The translations under genes were made by a program, and so were the position numbers. Shown here piece by piece: positions 46,382 through 55,455 of a stretch of 58,563 nucleotides of DNA. How positions within the stretch are numbered: position 1 is the stretch's first letter; every line of letters starts with the position of its first letter. Origin of the DNA: a virus. The notes under the pieces are model-generated. The model ran no database searches and was not told where the DNA came from. It saw nothing but the letters and a program-made list of their open reading frames with translations. Location: IMG/VR virus record IMGVR_UViG_3300046642_000231, positions 1-58,563 of that record; one strand, 5' to 3'.

Positions 46382-49300
46382 CTACCTCCTACCCACCATC
46401 GCCAGAGCAGTTAAGTCTTGACGGATGCCAATAGGTGATTGCACCTCACTGTAGTTGGCATCCACATTGTAGTTGGTGACGTTGTTGACCGTAGTAGTTC
46501 CAGTTCCACTCGGCACCACGATCTGAGTAGTACCTGGTAGATCCCCTACTTGACCAGTAGTATAGGGGCTGCCACTAGTAGCCGTGTAGTTGGATGCAGC
46601 ACTAGTAGCTGCTCCCGTGGTAGTACCGGCTGTGCCTGATACTGGGGCCACCGATGGAGTCGGTGCTGGTACTGGTGGTACGTTAGTACCCTGTAGGTTA
46701 GACACTGCCTCCAACTCAAGTCGTGCCTTGTGTGCTGCATCAAACACCGTAGTCATTTGTAGTTCCAGGTTGGCTACAATAGCTTCCATCACTGGAGCCA
46801 TTGCATCACCACCCGCCTTGACAATCTCAGGTGCCTTATCCTTTATTTGTCGTTCAACATCTTGCAGGGTGTTTCCCAAGGTACCCAGCACTGCTCGTGC
46901 TTGTTCTTCAACACTATCACGGATTTTCTGGTTGGTCTCTGCTAACTCACGATCAAGTATTGCAAGGCGTGCATCACGCTCAGTAGTGATCTCTACGGCA
47001 CGACGATTAGCAGCCAGAATCTCTATGTTATCTTGATGTGATTGCCGTACTTCCTGCTGGTGATCTTCAAACACTACGTCATCAAGTACGTCCTGACGAC
47101 TGCGGGTACGATCTTCATTACGTCGGCGTACTGAGTTCTCATACCTACGCGCTTCTTGCTCATCAGCAAAGTTAGTACGCTCAATGTAGTTACCTTCCTC
47201 GTACTGGGTATCCTCGTCCTGACGACTACGAGTACGAGTTCGGTCCTTATCTTCGTTAGCACGCTGTCGTCGCAACGTGCGTTGGTAAGCTGCCTCCTGT
47301 GCATCCTCATTAGGTGCTAGAGTAAAGCCACCCGTATTGAATACCTGGGAACGAATCTTAGCCAGGTCTTCTTGAGTCTGACGGGTACCCTGCTTGTTAC
47401 GTAGTGCCTCTAGTCTCTGCTGGTGGTGTTCTTCATCATCTTCTGCACGCTTGTAGGCAATGTCTTCATTCTCACGTAGCCTACTACGCTGTAAGTCTCG
47501 CTGGCGTTGCTGTAACTCGAAGCCATGATCTATGGCACGACTAATAACTGATTGCACACGGTCTTCTGTTTCCCGTGCATCACTAATGCGGTTGTCACGA
47601 TCCTGACGACCAAAGGTACGAGTCTGTGTTTCGAGCCTGAGTAAGTGGTCGAGTTGCTGCTGCTCAGCACGCTCCTGCCTGCGCTGCTCTAGGTCCGTAA
47701 AAAGCTTATCACCAGCCTCGTTGGCCTTGCGAATAACTTCGTCACGCTTCTCCAGGTATTCCCTGTAAGCAATGACGGTAGCATCAGCAGCCTTACGAAA
47801 GATGTCTTCCAGCTTCTCAATAGCTTGTAAGCCAGCCTTCTGGATCTTGTCGGACAAGTCATTAGAGAACTCTTCTGCTTGATCCAGGGCCTTGTTGTAC
47901 GCAACTTCAGGGCCCTGTACCTGCCGGCCCTTGGGGGTCTTAGGTTCCTTTACTGCGTAGTCACCACCTTCAGTACTAGCACCAGCAGTGGCCCTGAGTG
48001 CATCCACCCGTGCACGAGCCTCATCAGCACGAGCACCAATACCATCTATGATAGTACGGAGGTTTGCCCCTAGAGTATCACCAGCAGCAATAGTTTGGGG
48101 GATGGTAACCGAGCCAAGGTTTTTAATCTTATCATCAAGTGCTGCTGCGGCATCCTTAACTGCACCGAATGTATTTACAGTAACCTCAGCTTCTTTGAGC
48201 ATGATACTCAGGACTGGGTTACTGAAAGCACCATTGTTACCTAGCTTCTCGCTGGCAAGGCCAAACAAACCTCCCAGGCCCGTATTAGCCAGGAAGGTAC
48301 CTAGGTCGTTGAACCTATCTCTTATGAATGCTATACCTTGAGCAATGGCACTTGCTATACCTTCCCATGCCTGCTTGGCAGTCATAGGTGCCTTTGCTTG
48401 GTTATCCATAAAAGTCTTGTTAATATCGTCTAGCTCACCTATAGAACTAGCAGTGAGCTTTACACCAGACTGGGTAATTTCAAGTGACTTTTCCCAGGTT
48501 TCACGGTTGACACGTAATTGCTCATTGGCATTATCAACCATATCTTTAGTTTGAGCATCGTTGATGTCAACAACACCCTGGGCAGTGTCGGCATAGTCTT
48601 GAACTATGCCCTGCTGCCCTTGCTGTATAGCAGCTACAACTTTACCTTGAGCATCAACTAGATCAACATTAGATTGACTAATCTCTTCATTAGCTGTTAC
48701 TATAGCATCAGCACTTTGCTTGGTTCCACCAACTAGTGCTATGTAGGATTGCACCAGAGGATCAACTGCCTTGCCCAGTTGCTCCAGTAGTCCAAGCACA
48801 ATCTGCATTGGCACGGCTACGGCTACGAACGATGCCACCAACGTCGCACCGATGGTAACTGCCAGGCCCTCAATGATGTGCCTAACTTGATCCATCGCCT
48901 CTTGGTTACTGACAATGGCACCAACCCAGTTAGCAATGTCAGTAATAGAATTGGCTACCACAGTAGCTACGAAACCAATAGCATTCCCGAGCTTGTCTAT
49001 CTTGTCGGTGACTGAACCAATAGTACTAGCACTGGTGGCCCAGTCCACAAACCGCTGGCCAACCTGTAGCACCGCAGGTAGTATCTGATTGATGAAGGCA
49101 TCACGTACCTTGCCTCCTACATCAATCAGTGAATTGAAGAAGTCCAGTGCAGGACCAGAAGCAATCTCTTCGAGGGAAGCTTTAAGTGTACCAATACCTT
49201 CACCCGTAGCTACGGCTACAAAGGCTTGACCGAGCTTACGTACATCCTCAATAGGTATAGATTGCAAGAACAGGATACCAGCATTGACTGCATCAGAGAA

Positions 49301-51241
49301 GCCCGCTACCAATGGACCTGCAAAGGCAGTAGCTAGTGTCTCAACGTTGTTCTTGAGAATAGTAAGTCGTGCATTGAGGGGCAGTACCAGGATGTTAGCC
49401 ATGTCAACGGCAGTAACATCCTTCATGGACTGTGCCATCTTGTCGAAGGCTTCCGCACCCTGATTGGTGATGATATTAGCAGCGATAGCAGCACGAGCAC
49501 CGAAGATTACTGCTAGTGCGTGCTTCTGTTCTTCCTCAGTGACCCTACCCTCTTTAAGGGCTTGCTCACCGAAAGCCTTGTTCATGTCAATGATAACGTC
49601 CCTGAATGGACGTATCTTGCCATCAGTAGTGAATAACGATACCCCAAAGTCATTCAGCAGCTTAGCAGCGTTCTGTGAGGGCTTCTCCAGGTCGAGGATG
49701 ACTTGCTTTAAGCTGGTACCACTAATAGAAGCTGACTCACCAGCATTGGCCAGAATGGCTATGGTGGTACCCAGGTCTTGCACACTGATCTTGGTACTCG
49801 CAGCAATAGGTGCAGCCTGACGCCAAGCAGTGATTACCTCATTGAAGGATAGCCGCGACAACTGTGCAGTGCCAGTAAGTGCATCAGTAGCCTCTTTGAA
49901 GCTAACTGTTTGAGTAAGTGCCCCATTAACAACCTGGGTGTACGAGCCTACGATGCCAGTAACAGCCTTGGCAGCATCACCCAGGTTCAACTCACCATTG
50001 GCAGCAGTAGCTAGTGCTATGACTGCATCAAGTGCACCCTTACCTACGATGTCAGTAAGTGACACACCCGCACGAGCTAACTCGTTAACTGCATCTGCTG
50101 CTTTACCTAACCCGAATACTGAGGTACGACTTACATCCTCAATCTTCGCATTAAGCTCACCCATCTGCTGTTGGGTAGGTTGCAGCAAGGCAACGGTGAA
50201 GGCTAATTCCTGTTGGTAATCACCCGCACCCTTAATAGCCGCCTGGAAGCCATCCACTGCTTGACGGACCAAGGCACCAGTAATATCCGCTACTGCCTTT
50301 ACAACGTTCTCACCGGCGGTAACGATGCTATTGTAGGCACCTACCAGTGCACCTATAGATGCCAGGACAACACCAATAGAACCGCCCAGTACGAGGCCCT
50401 TGACACCCAATCTATCAAAGGATGCACCTAGTGTAAGAGTGTTGAGTACAGCATTGTTACCAGACACACCTAACAGGTTACTAGCACTGACTAGGGCAGT
50501 GATGGCCCGTACAAAGCCGAGAGAGGAGCCGGCCGCCTTTTCCTGCTCTGGTACTAGACCCATATAGGCGGCTTGTTGTGCCATAATGGCTGAAGTTACT
50601 TCTTGGTAGGAAGCAACTTTAGGGGCAAACTTACTAGCATCGGCACTCAGTGTTTCTCGTTCTACCTGCTGGGCACGCTGTAGAGCAGCAGCCTCAGTAG
50701 TAATAGCCGCAACTATTTGAGCATAATTTCTTTGTACATTAGCAGCATGAGTCTTACTTGCTTCATCTCGCTGCTTCTCATCAGCAAGTACTTTTAAGGT
50801 GACTTCATGTACCTTAGTAGCGTAGGCATCCTGTGTCTGAATAATACGCTGGATCTGTAAGTCTTGTTGTTGCGTGCTACCTGGATCAGCACGCACAATA
50901 CTACGATCCAACCCGCTAGCGAGTGGACTGGTAAGGTTTTTTAACTCTTGTATAGGCTTCTGCATCTCAAGAGCAATATCAGCGTGAGCACGCTGCAATG
51001 CTCGTATAGCTTCGGCCTGCTTGTAGATAATATCAGCGTTGCCAGCAAGCTTCTTCCACGACGCATCCATCTGAGTCGTGGCAGTCTCAGTAACAGCAGC
51101 CGTGGTCGTTGTAGTAGTAGCTAGGTCGTTGAGCACACCTCTAAGGCTGGTTAGCCCACTAATTGCAGTGGCTAAGCCAGCCCTAAAGTCATCTAGACCT
51201 TTTAGTACTAATTCAGCGCCAGTCTGTTCCAGGTCGGCCAT
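46382..51241 (-). CDS. Tape measure protein
   Basis: 1619 residues, the longest gene. N-terminal helical half, a central hydrophobic region (FVRAITALVSASNLLGVSGN; GSIGVVLASIGALVGAYN), a TP901-type core (ISGTSLKQVILDLEKPSQNA, GARAAIAANIIT), then a very charged Arg/Glu/Asp/Gln-rich helix around residues 1140-1440 with RTRSRQD twice, and a Thr/Gly-rich end. By the usual 0.15 nm per residue the tail would be about 240 nm long. It sets tail length and helps DNA entry. Confidence 0.92.
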   Translation of the reverse strand: MADLEQTGAELVLKGLDDFRAGLATAISGLTSLRGVLNDLATTTTTTAAVTETATTQMDASWKKLAGNADIIYKQAEAIRALQRAHADIALEMQKPIQELKNLTSPLASGLDRSIVRADPGSTQQQDLQIQRIIQTQDAYATKVHEVTLKVLADEKQRDEASKTHAANVQRNYAQIVAAITTEAAALQRAQQVERETLSADASKFAPKVASYQEVTSAIMAQQAAYMGLVPEQEKAAGSSLGFVRAITALVSASNLLGVSGNNAVLNTLTLGASFDRLGVKGLVLGGSIGVVLASIGALVGAYNSIVTAGENVVKAVADITGALVRQAVDGFQAAIKGAGDYQQELAFTVALLQPTQQQMGELNAKIEDVSRTSVFGLGKAADAVNELARAGVSLTDIVGKGALDAVIALATAANGELNLGDAAKAVTGIVGSYTQVVNGALTQTVSFKEATDALTGTAQLSRLSFNEVITAWRQAAPIAASTKISVQDLGTTIAILANAGESASISGTSLKQVILDLEKPSQNAAKLLNDFGVSLFTTDGKIRPFRDVIIDMNKAFGEQALKEGRVTEEEQKHALAVIFGARAAIAANIITNQGAEAFDKMAQSMKDVTAVDMANILVLPLNARLTILKNNVETLATAFAGPLVAGFSDAVNAGILFLQSIPIEDVRKLGQAFVAVATGEGIGTLKASLEEIASGPALDFFNSLIDVGGKVRDAFINQILPAVLQVGQRFVDWATSASTIGSVTDKIDKLGNAIGFVATVVANSITDIANWVGAIVSNQEAMDQVRHIIEGLAVTIGATLVASFVAVAVPMQIVLGLLEQLGKAVDPLVQSYIALVGGTKQSADAIVTANEEISQSNVDLVDAQGKVVAAIQQGQQGIVQDYADTAQGVVDINDAQTKDMVDNANEQLRVNRETWEKSLEITQSGVKLTASSIGELDDINKTFMDNQAKAPMTAKQAWEGIASAIAQGIAFIRDRFNDLGTFLANTGLGGLFGLASEKLGNNGAFSNPVLSIMLKEAEVTVNTFGAVKDAAAALDDKIKNLGSVTIPQTIAAGDTLGANLRTIIDGIGARADEARARVDALRATAGASTEGGDYAVKEPKTPKGRQVQGPEVAYNKALDQAEEFSNDLSDKIQKAGLQAIEKLEDIFRKAADATVIAYREYLEKRDEVIRKANEAGDKLFTDLEQRRQERAEQQQLDHLLRLETQTRTFGRQDRDNRISDARETEDRVQSVISRAIDHGFELQQRQRDLQRSRLRENEDIAYKRAEDDEEHHQQRLEALRNKQGTRQTQEDLAKIRSQVFNTGGFTLAPNEDAQEAAYQRTLRRQRANEDKDRTRTRSRQDEDTQYEEGNYIERTNFADEQEARRYENSVRRRNEDRTRSRQDVLDDVVFEDHQQEVRQSHQDNIEILAANRRAVEITTERDARLAILDRELAETNQKIRDSVEEQARAVLGTLGNTLQDVERQIKDKAPEIVKAGGDAMAPVMEAIVANLELQMTTVFDAAHKARLELEAVSNLQGTNVPPVPAPTPSVAPVSGTAGTTTGAATSAASNYTATSGSPYTTGQVGDLPGTTQIVVPSGTGTTTVNNVTNYNVDANYSEVQSPIGIRQDLTALAMVGRR

Positions 51242-51262
51242 CGGTTGTGTACTCCGAGTACC

Positions 51263-51592
51263 TTACGACTGGTGGGTAGCTGATCTACGCTTCATATCAT
51301 CAGCTACGGCTTGCTGCTTGTGTTGCTCGATCAGGAAGTGTAATCGGTAGTGAGCTATGGATCTCACCCGTTCACTAACGTCCTGGCTAACCCACTCAAC
51401 CCAGTTACACAACCCAAACGCAGCAGCTTCACGGCACTCATACTCAGAGACAAACCCTGGAACTAATGGCTCAACTGTTATCCCTGTCTGTACCGTCGAT
51501 GTTAACAAGTGTTCCGTTATGGGACTCTCGTTCCTCATCACTCGGAAAGGTTTCGATTGCCTGCTCAACCTCCTCTTCCTTGACGAGGCCAC
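51263..51592 (-). CDS. Tail assembly chaperone, second frame (putative frameshift extension)
   Basis: A 109-codon frame overlapping the end of the 51471 gene by about 120 bases, shifted +1 (or -2) to it, and lying just before the tape measure gene. That is the place of gpG/gpGT-type chaperones, whose longer form is made by ribosomal frameshift. Candidate slip area: GAAACCTTTCCG near 51545-51556, or GACAGGG near the end of frame one. No strong ribosome site for independent start (ATG at 51538 or GTG at 51592). The second frame ends in a basic/helical tail. Confidence 0.5.
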   Translation of the reverse strand: MASSRKRRLSRQSKPFRVMRNESPITEHLLTSTVQTGITVEPLVPGFVSEYECREAAAFGLCNWVEWVSQDVSERVRSIAHYRLHFLIEQHKQQAVADDMKRRSATHQS

Positions 51593-52103
51593 TGTACAGA
51601 GCTACCTTATGCACGCACTTGTTTACTTCGTTAGCATCCTGGAATACATGGTAACGTAGCCAGGCAACCTTACGTGCAATGCCGGCAGAGGGCACTTTCA
51701 GTCCCAGGTACGTAAGTTCATCCATCCAGTCGTCAGACACTAGCGAGTGCAACCCTGCTGGCAACTGCTCAGGAAACTCATTCATCACCCCCAGGCCAAG
51801 ATAGATGTTATTGGATTGCTCGTACCGCGCATTGGCCCAGGCAGTTAACTCGGTCTGGTAGGTAGGACTGTTAGGGTTCTCAATCCAACGGTCATCATCT
51901 TTTAAGTACACCTGTGGAGGCTTGGGCTGAATCAATCGTGCATCAGCATCTACCACTAACTGGTGGTTCACCTTCTGCAACTTGAGCATGAGTCCTGATT
52001 CAGTAAGAAACCTATTAGGCAACTCAGCATCATTCCGCACATCACTTTCCTCAACCACGGGAAGCAAAGACAACTGCGTGTTAATCGTGCCATCATACTT
52101 CAT
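51471..52103 (-). CDS. Tail assembly chaperone (putative)
   Basis: A 210-residue protein from ATG at 52103 (GGAG seven bases before; GTG at 52115 is possible). Sits between the major tail protein and the tape measure gene. QPKPPQVYLKDDDRWIENPNSP and YQTELTAWANARYEQSNNIYLG in the middle; acidic C-terminus (KEEEVEQAIETFPSDEERE). Position and a second overlapping frame suggest the gpG role. Confidence 0.6.
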   Translation of the reverse strand: MKYDGTINTQLSLLPVVEESDVRNDAELPNRFLTESGLMLKLQKVNHQLVVDADARLIQPKPPQVYLKDDDRWIENPNSPTYQTELTAWANARYEQSNNIYLGLGVMNEFPEQLPAGLHSLVSDDWMDELTYLGLKVPSAGIARKVAWLRYHVFQDANEVNKCVHKVALYSGLVKEEEVEQAIETFPSDEERESHNGTLVNIDGTDRDNS

Positions 52104-52127
52104 CACATTCTCCACAACCTAAAAGTT

Positions 52128-52165
52128 GGGGCCAAGTACAACGGGCGGCTATTGTACTTGGCCCC
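52128..52165 (-). terminator. Strong hairpin behind the major tail protein gene
   Basis: Perfect 14-bp stem GGGGCCAAGTACAA (52128-52141) with 52152-52165, extendable by one pair; 10-base loop. On the transcribed minus strand it is followed by AACTTTT, as in intrinsic terminators. Starts 13 bases past the stop of the tail gene. Confidence 0.8.
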
Positions 52166-52178
52166 ATTTACACGCTTA

Positions 52179-53666
52179 CTACGCCGCCTTCACCACGAAG
52201 CCATCGGTAGCATTGTCAGCGAGTCCAGCACCAAACACCACGTTGGGGTCGCACGAGGCGAGTGATCCAACGTAGTCATTAGCGGGGATACTGGCACCCG
52301 ACTCAGGCATCACGTACCAGGAGTGCCCACCATCAATAGTACGCAGCACACGTCCTGCTGGTGCAGCAGTGTTGTGCGCCATGTACCCGACGCTAGGAGT
52401 GGCGAACACTATATCACGCACCACGCCTGCACCACTACCAGGGAACGCAATCTCGTGCCAGTTCACACCCTGGTCGATGGTGTAGAACAGCTTACCACCA
52501 TTCGTACCCACCAACCAACGGTCCTTGGTCTGCATCCACACTGCGTTGAGATCCACACCCACTGCTGGGCCAGTCACCGCAGCCCACGTACTACCACCGT
52601 TGGGGGTGTACAGCACTGCATTGGACTTACCAACCGCCACGATGTGGAGTTGGTCAATGCCGTGGATGTCAGTTAGATCCTGCACCGTAGCACTACCAGA
52701 CGACTGTGGGGTAACCGATGCAGTAGGATCAGCAGTGAAATAGATGTACCCACCCAGTCCAGTCATCCAGGTATGGCTAGGATCGAATGAGTAAATCTTG
52801 GTAGGTCCGTGTCCTGCCACGAAACCAGTAGACATGTTAGTCCAGGTCTCTACTGCATTGAGGATGTCTCGGATGTTAGCGTAATGCACGCTCTCCGACT
52901 CACTACTCGCCACGACGATGTTGGTACCCACCAAGGCCAGGGCGTCAGGGTCATTACTAGCAGTAAGCGTAGTAATGTTACGGTACCCAAACGACCCACC
53001 ACCATCAGAAGAGTAGATCAAGTCAGCACCCAGGCCAGGACTACCACCAGCACGCAGGGTGACACCCATGACGATCTGACAACCGTCCGAGCTAATACCG
53101 CACGTACCGCACTGAATACGGTCAGGTACGATAATACCCATCACTTGCTGGGTGACAGTAGAGGCAGCAAGCTCAGCAAACGAGAGGGGCACTACCTCGT
53201 AGTAATCCTCACCAGTCCACGGCACCGTCTCGTCTACCACTGCACGCTGGTCAGGTGCAAGTGCACCAAGGTCAGCAGTACCGTACTGAGTAATACGGGC
53301 AGCTTCGAGGATTGCTACCTTCTCCCACCCACGGTTGAAGTCGAGAGGATCTTCGCACTGGCCAAAGTGAATCTGCAAGTCATGGTCGCAACCAAGGCGA
53401 GCCAGTTTCAGCAGGCGACTAAGATCAGTGGTGTACCGTGCCATCACTGGCAACTGTGGGTCACCAGGTGCACCGATAATCTTACCATTACGCACGAACT
53501 CATCGTACCGTGTGGCACTAGGAGTACGAATAACGGTAACGTTACCTTGCGCCCACGTCACCGCCCCAGGCTTCCACAAGTTGTAGTACTCTGGTGAGTT
53601 CTGTGGTGCGCTACGGTTAGGGATTAGCCACATGCGGCTAAACCCTGTTCTCATCAGGTCAGCCAT
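52179..53666 (-). CDS. Major tail protein with Asp-box propeller C-terminus
   Basis: A 495-residue protein from ATG at 53666 (AAGGAG before it). Residues 1-200 are the likely tail tube part (TGFSRMWLIPN at the start, VPLSFAELAASTVTQQVMGI). Residues about 205-495 hold BNR/Asp-box repeats: SSDGGGSF (about 219), TPNGGSTW (about 354), TIDQGVNW (about 396), TIDGGHSW (about 443), a Ycf48/sialidase-like beta-propeller. The propeller would stand out along the tail surface. It is followed by a strong hairpin, fitting a highly expressed gene. Confidence 0.72.
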   Translation of the reverse strand: MADLMRTGFSRMWLIPNRSAPQNSPEYYNLWKPGAVTWAQGNVTVIRTPSATRYDEFVRNGKIIGAPGDPQLPVMARYTTDLSRLLKLARLGCDHDLQIHFGQCEDPLDFNRGWEKVAILEAARITQYGTADLGALAPDQRAVVDETVPWTGEDYYEVVPLSFAELAASTVTQQVMGIIVPDRIQCGTCGISSDGCQIVMGVTLRAGGSPGLGADLIYSSDGGGSFGYRNITTLTASNDPDALALVGTNIVVASSESESVHYANIRDILNAVETWTNMSTGFVAGHGPTKIYSFDPSHTWMTGLGGYIYFTADPTASVTPQSSGSATVQDLTDIHGIDQLHIVAVGKSNAVLYTPNGGSTWAAVTGPAVGVDLNAVWMQTKDRWLVGTNGGKLFYTIDQGVNWHEIAFPGSGAGVVRDIVFATPSVGYMAHNTAAPAGRVLRTIDGGHSWYVMPESGASIPANDYVGSLASCDPNVVFGAGLADNATDGFVVKAA

Positions 53667-53997
53667 TAGGATGCTCCTTCTGATAGTACAAGGTAGCGAC
53701 CGCTTGGGCATCTACCTTCAATGCACTTTGAATGGCTTGGGTTACAGTACCCAGCCCACGTCGCTTGACATCTTCATACGTGAGAATCCCTAACCCGAAC
53801 AACTCATTGTGCACCCGTACACTCATCTCGGAACTCAGTCCTAAGCCATCCAATGGTGGTGGCCCCATACGTACACCCATCCTGGCATGAGATTCGGGTG
53901 CTGTGGCTGGCAGCAACACCTTGTACTTACGCCCATCAGGGTCGATGTAAGTTGTAACACGGTTAGGGTTCGGCCCAGTGCTACGAGCATCAGCCAT
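53659..53997 (-). CDS. Hypothetical neck/tail-completion candidate
   Basis: A 112-residue protein. N-terminal part with YIDPDGRKYKVLLP, C-terminal part with LFGLGILTYEDVKRRG, GTVTQAIQSALKVDAQ, resembling a helix-hairpin-helix-like bundle. Overlaps both neighbours (TAATG and an 8-base overlap). Located between a connector-like gene and the major tail gene. Confidence 0.5.
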   Translation of the reverse strand: MADARSTGPNPNRVTTYIDPDGRKYKVLLPATAPESHARMGVRMGPPPLDGLGLSSEMSVRVHNELFGLGILTYEDVKRRGLGTVTQAIQSALKVDAQAVATLYYQKEHPNG

Positions 53998-55172
53998 TAG
54001 ATCAACACCGGCTGGCCAATAGTACGCTGTTGTACCAACCTGTAGGCATTCAGTGCCCCTCTAGTTGAACCAAAGGGGTTATCAATGTTACCAATGCGTT
54101 GAGGTCGTTGACTAAATGAGGATTCACGAGTAATCTCATTTAAGTCTAGGCCCCAGTAATTAGTGGCATCCATGATTACGTTGCAATTGCAGATAGGACG
54201 CTTGAGCATAGACAGAGCTAAGTAAGCTACTGCTCTCTCTATATCGGGGTCCATCACTGTGTAGTCATTAGGGTTATAAAGGCTACCACCCCTATACCAT
54301 AACCGTGCAGCATCAGGCCGTGTGCAAGGGTTAAACACTGCCTGAGTAAACAACCCTGTAGTAACATTGTAAGTAGCTGGCTGAGTTAGCACTACACCCT
54401 GGCGCTGATCTACCACTGTAAGGCACCCGCCTTGAGTAGCATGTACACAAGGGTTACAACCACATAAGCAACCCTTCGACCATAGGAAGGCCATTGGATC
54501 AGCAGGGTCCAGGTACACTCTACCTACATCTACCGTGCCCAAGAACTGAGCATCATCAGTGCCCTCTACCGTAAAAGCATCTCGATAGGATTCCAGCGTC
54601 TCTTCTAGTACACACCGTTCACGGTTAAGGGTGATGGTAGCTCCACTACCAACCAGCGTCACACCACGGGGCTTTATAATCCACTCATCATCACCCATGT
54701 GTCCTGGGTAGTACACCACTACTTCGTCCGCATACTGAGCAGTGGTACTTACTGTTACCGTGCCGTACCGCTTGTACCCGATGTCATCTGCTGACCCCCA
54801 GGTAATGACAGCACCAGCTTCTATCACTGCTTTAGCACGCCTACCACCAGATAGTACATAACCCCAGTCAGTACGGAAGCGTGGCTGCCATAACCTGGGA
54901 TCTAGTGGATGGCGTTCATCCTCTTCGTAAGTAGGCATCAGTCGGTAGAACAAGCCATCTTCAATGGTACGCTCTGCATTAGCAATGGCCTGGGATATTT
55001 CTTCTCGTGACATACGATCTGCCTTCTGCCACGAGTACTGGAAGATAGGACTACCACAAGTAACGAACTGTCCGTTTGATAGATTCACTCCGTTGAAGTG
55101 GAGTGGGTTCATACCAATGATCTGTGCGAATCGGTCTAGCCCTAACTTAGTGACGGTCTTGGTGGTAGCCAC
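53997..55172 (-). CDS. Head-tail connector-like structural protein (unsure)
   Basis: A 391-residue protein from GTG at 55172 (GGAG eight bases before). Residues 50-75 are helical (SREEISQAIANAERTIEDG), then beta-type with GAVITWGS and a Cys-rich loop CLCGCNPCVHATQGGC around residue 230, and a later helical YLALSMLKRP. I cannot assign a family; the place between sugar/membrane genes and the tail tube suggests an adaptor or neck protein. The Cys cluster may bind metal. Confidence 0.5.
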   Translation of the reverse strand: MATTKTVTKLGLDRFAQIIGMNPLHFNGVNLSNGQFVTCGSPIFQYSWQKADRMSREEISQAIANAERTIEDGLFYRLMPTYEEDERHPLDPRLWQPRFRTDWGYVLSGGRRAKAVIEAGAVITWGSADDIGYKRYGTVTVSTTAQYADEVVVYYPGHMGDDEWIIKPRGVTLVGSGATITLNRERCVLEETLESYRDAFTVEGTDDAQFLGTVDVGRVYLDPADPMAFLWSKGCLCGCNPCVHATQGGCLTVVDQRQGVVLTQPATYNVTTGLFTQAVFNPCTRPDAARLWYRGGSLYNPNDYTVMDPDIERAVAYLALSMLKRPICNCNVIMDATNYWGLDLNEITRESSFSQRPQRIGNIDNPFGSTRGALNAYRLVQQRTIGQPVLI

Positions 55173-55455
55173 TTATTCCATCTCCGGCAATGGCGAGTGC
55201 ACTAACTGCAAGTAACCAATTCAGCCACCTTGGCCCCCAATGTAGCAGCGGAGCTACCCATAACGATGTACACCAGAGGCAAACCAACGGATTCCAGGCG
55301 GGCCAGGCCAACAGCCCTCCATGAACAGTATACTCCAAGCCGCTAGCCTTTCTCAACCGCTTAAAAACCTCGAAGGGGCCAGCCTCAGCGGTAAGCAGGG
55401 AGCTTAACCGCCAACAGGCTAATCCTTCCAGCAACAAGCGTTCATACCCACTCAT
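55147..55455 (-). CDS. DUF1360-like membrane protein
   Basis: A 102-residue protein. LACWRLSSLLTAEAGPFEVFKRLR, then NPLVCLWCTSLWVAPLL and WLNWLLAVSALAIAG match small DUF1360-type membrane proteins found in phages and spore formers, with a CxxC in the membrane part. Function unknown. ATG overlaps the glycosyltransferase stop (ATGA). Confidence 0.65.
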   Translation of the reverse strand: MSGYERLLLEGLACWRLSSLLTAEAGPFEVFKRLRKASGLEYTVHGGLLAWPAWNPLVCLWCTSLWVAPLLHWGPRWLNWLLAVSALAIAGDGISGYHQDRH

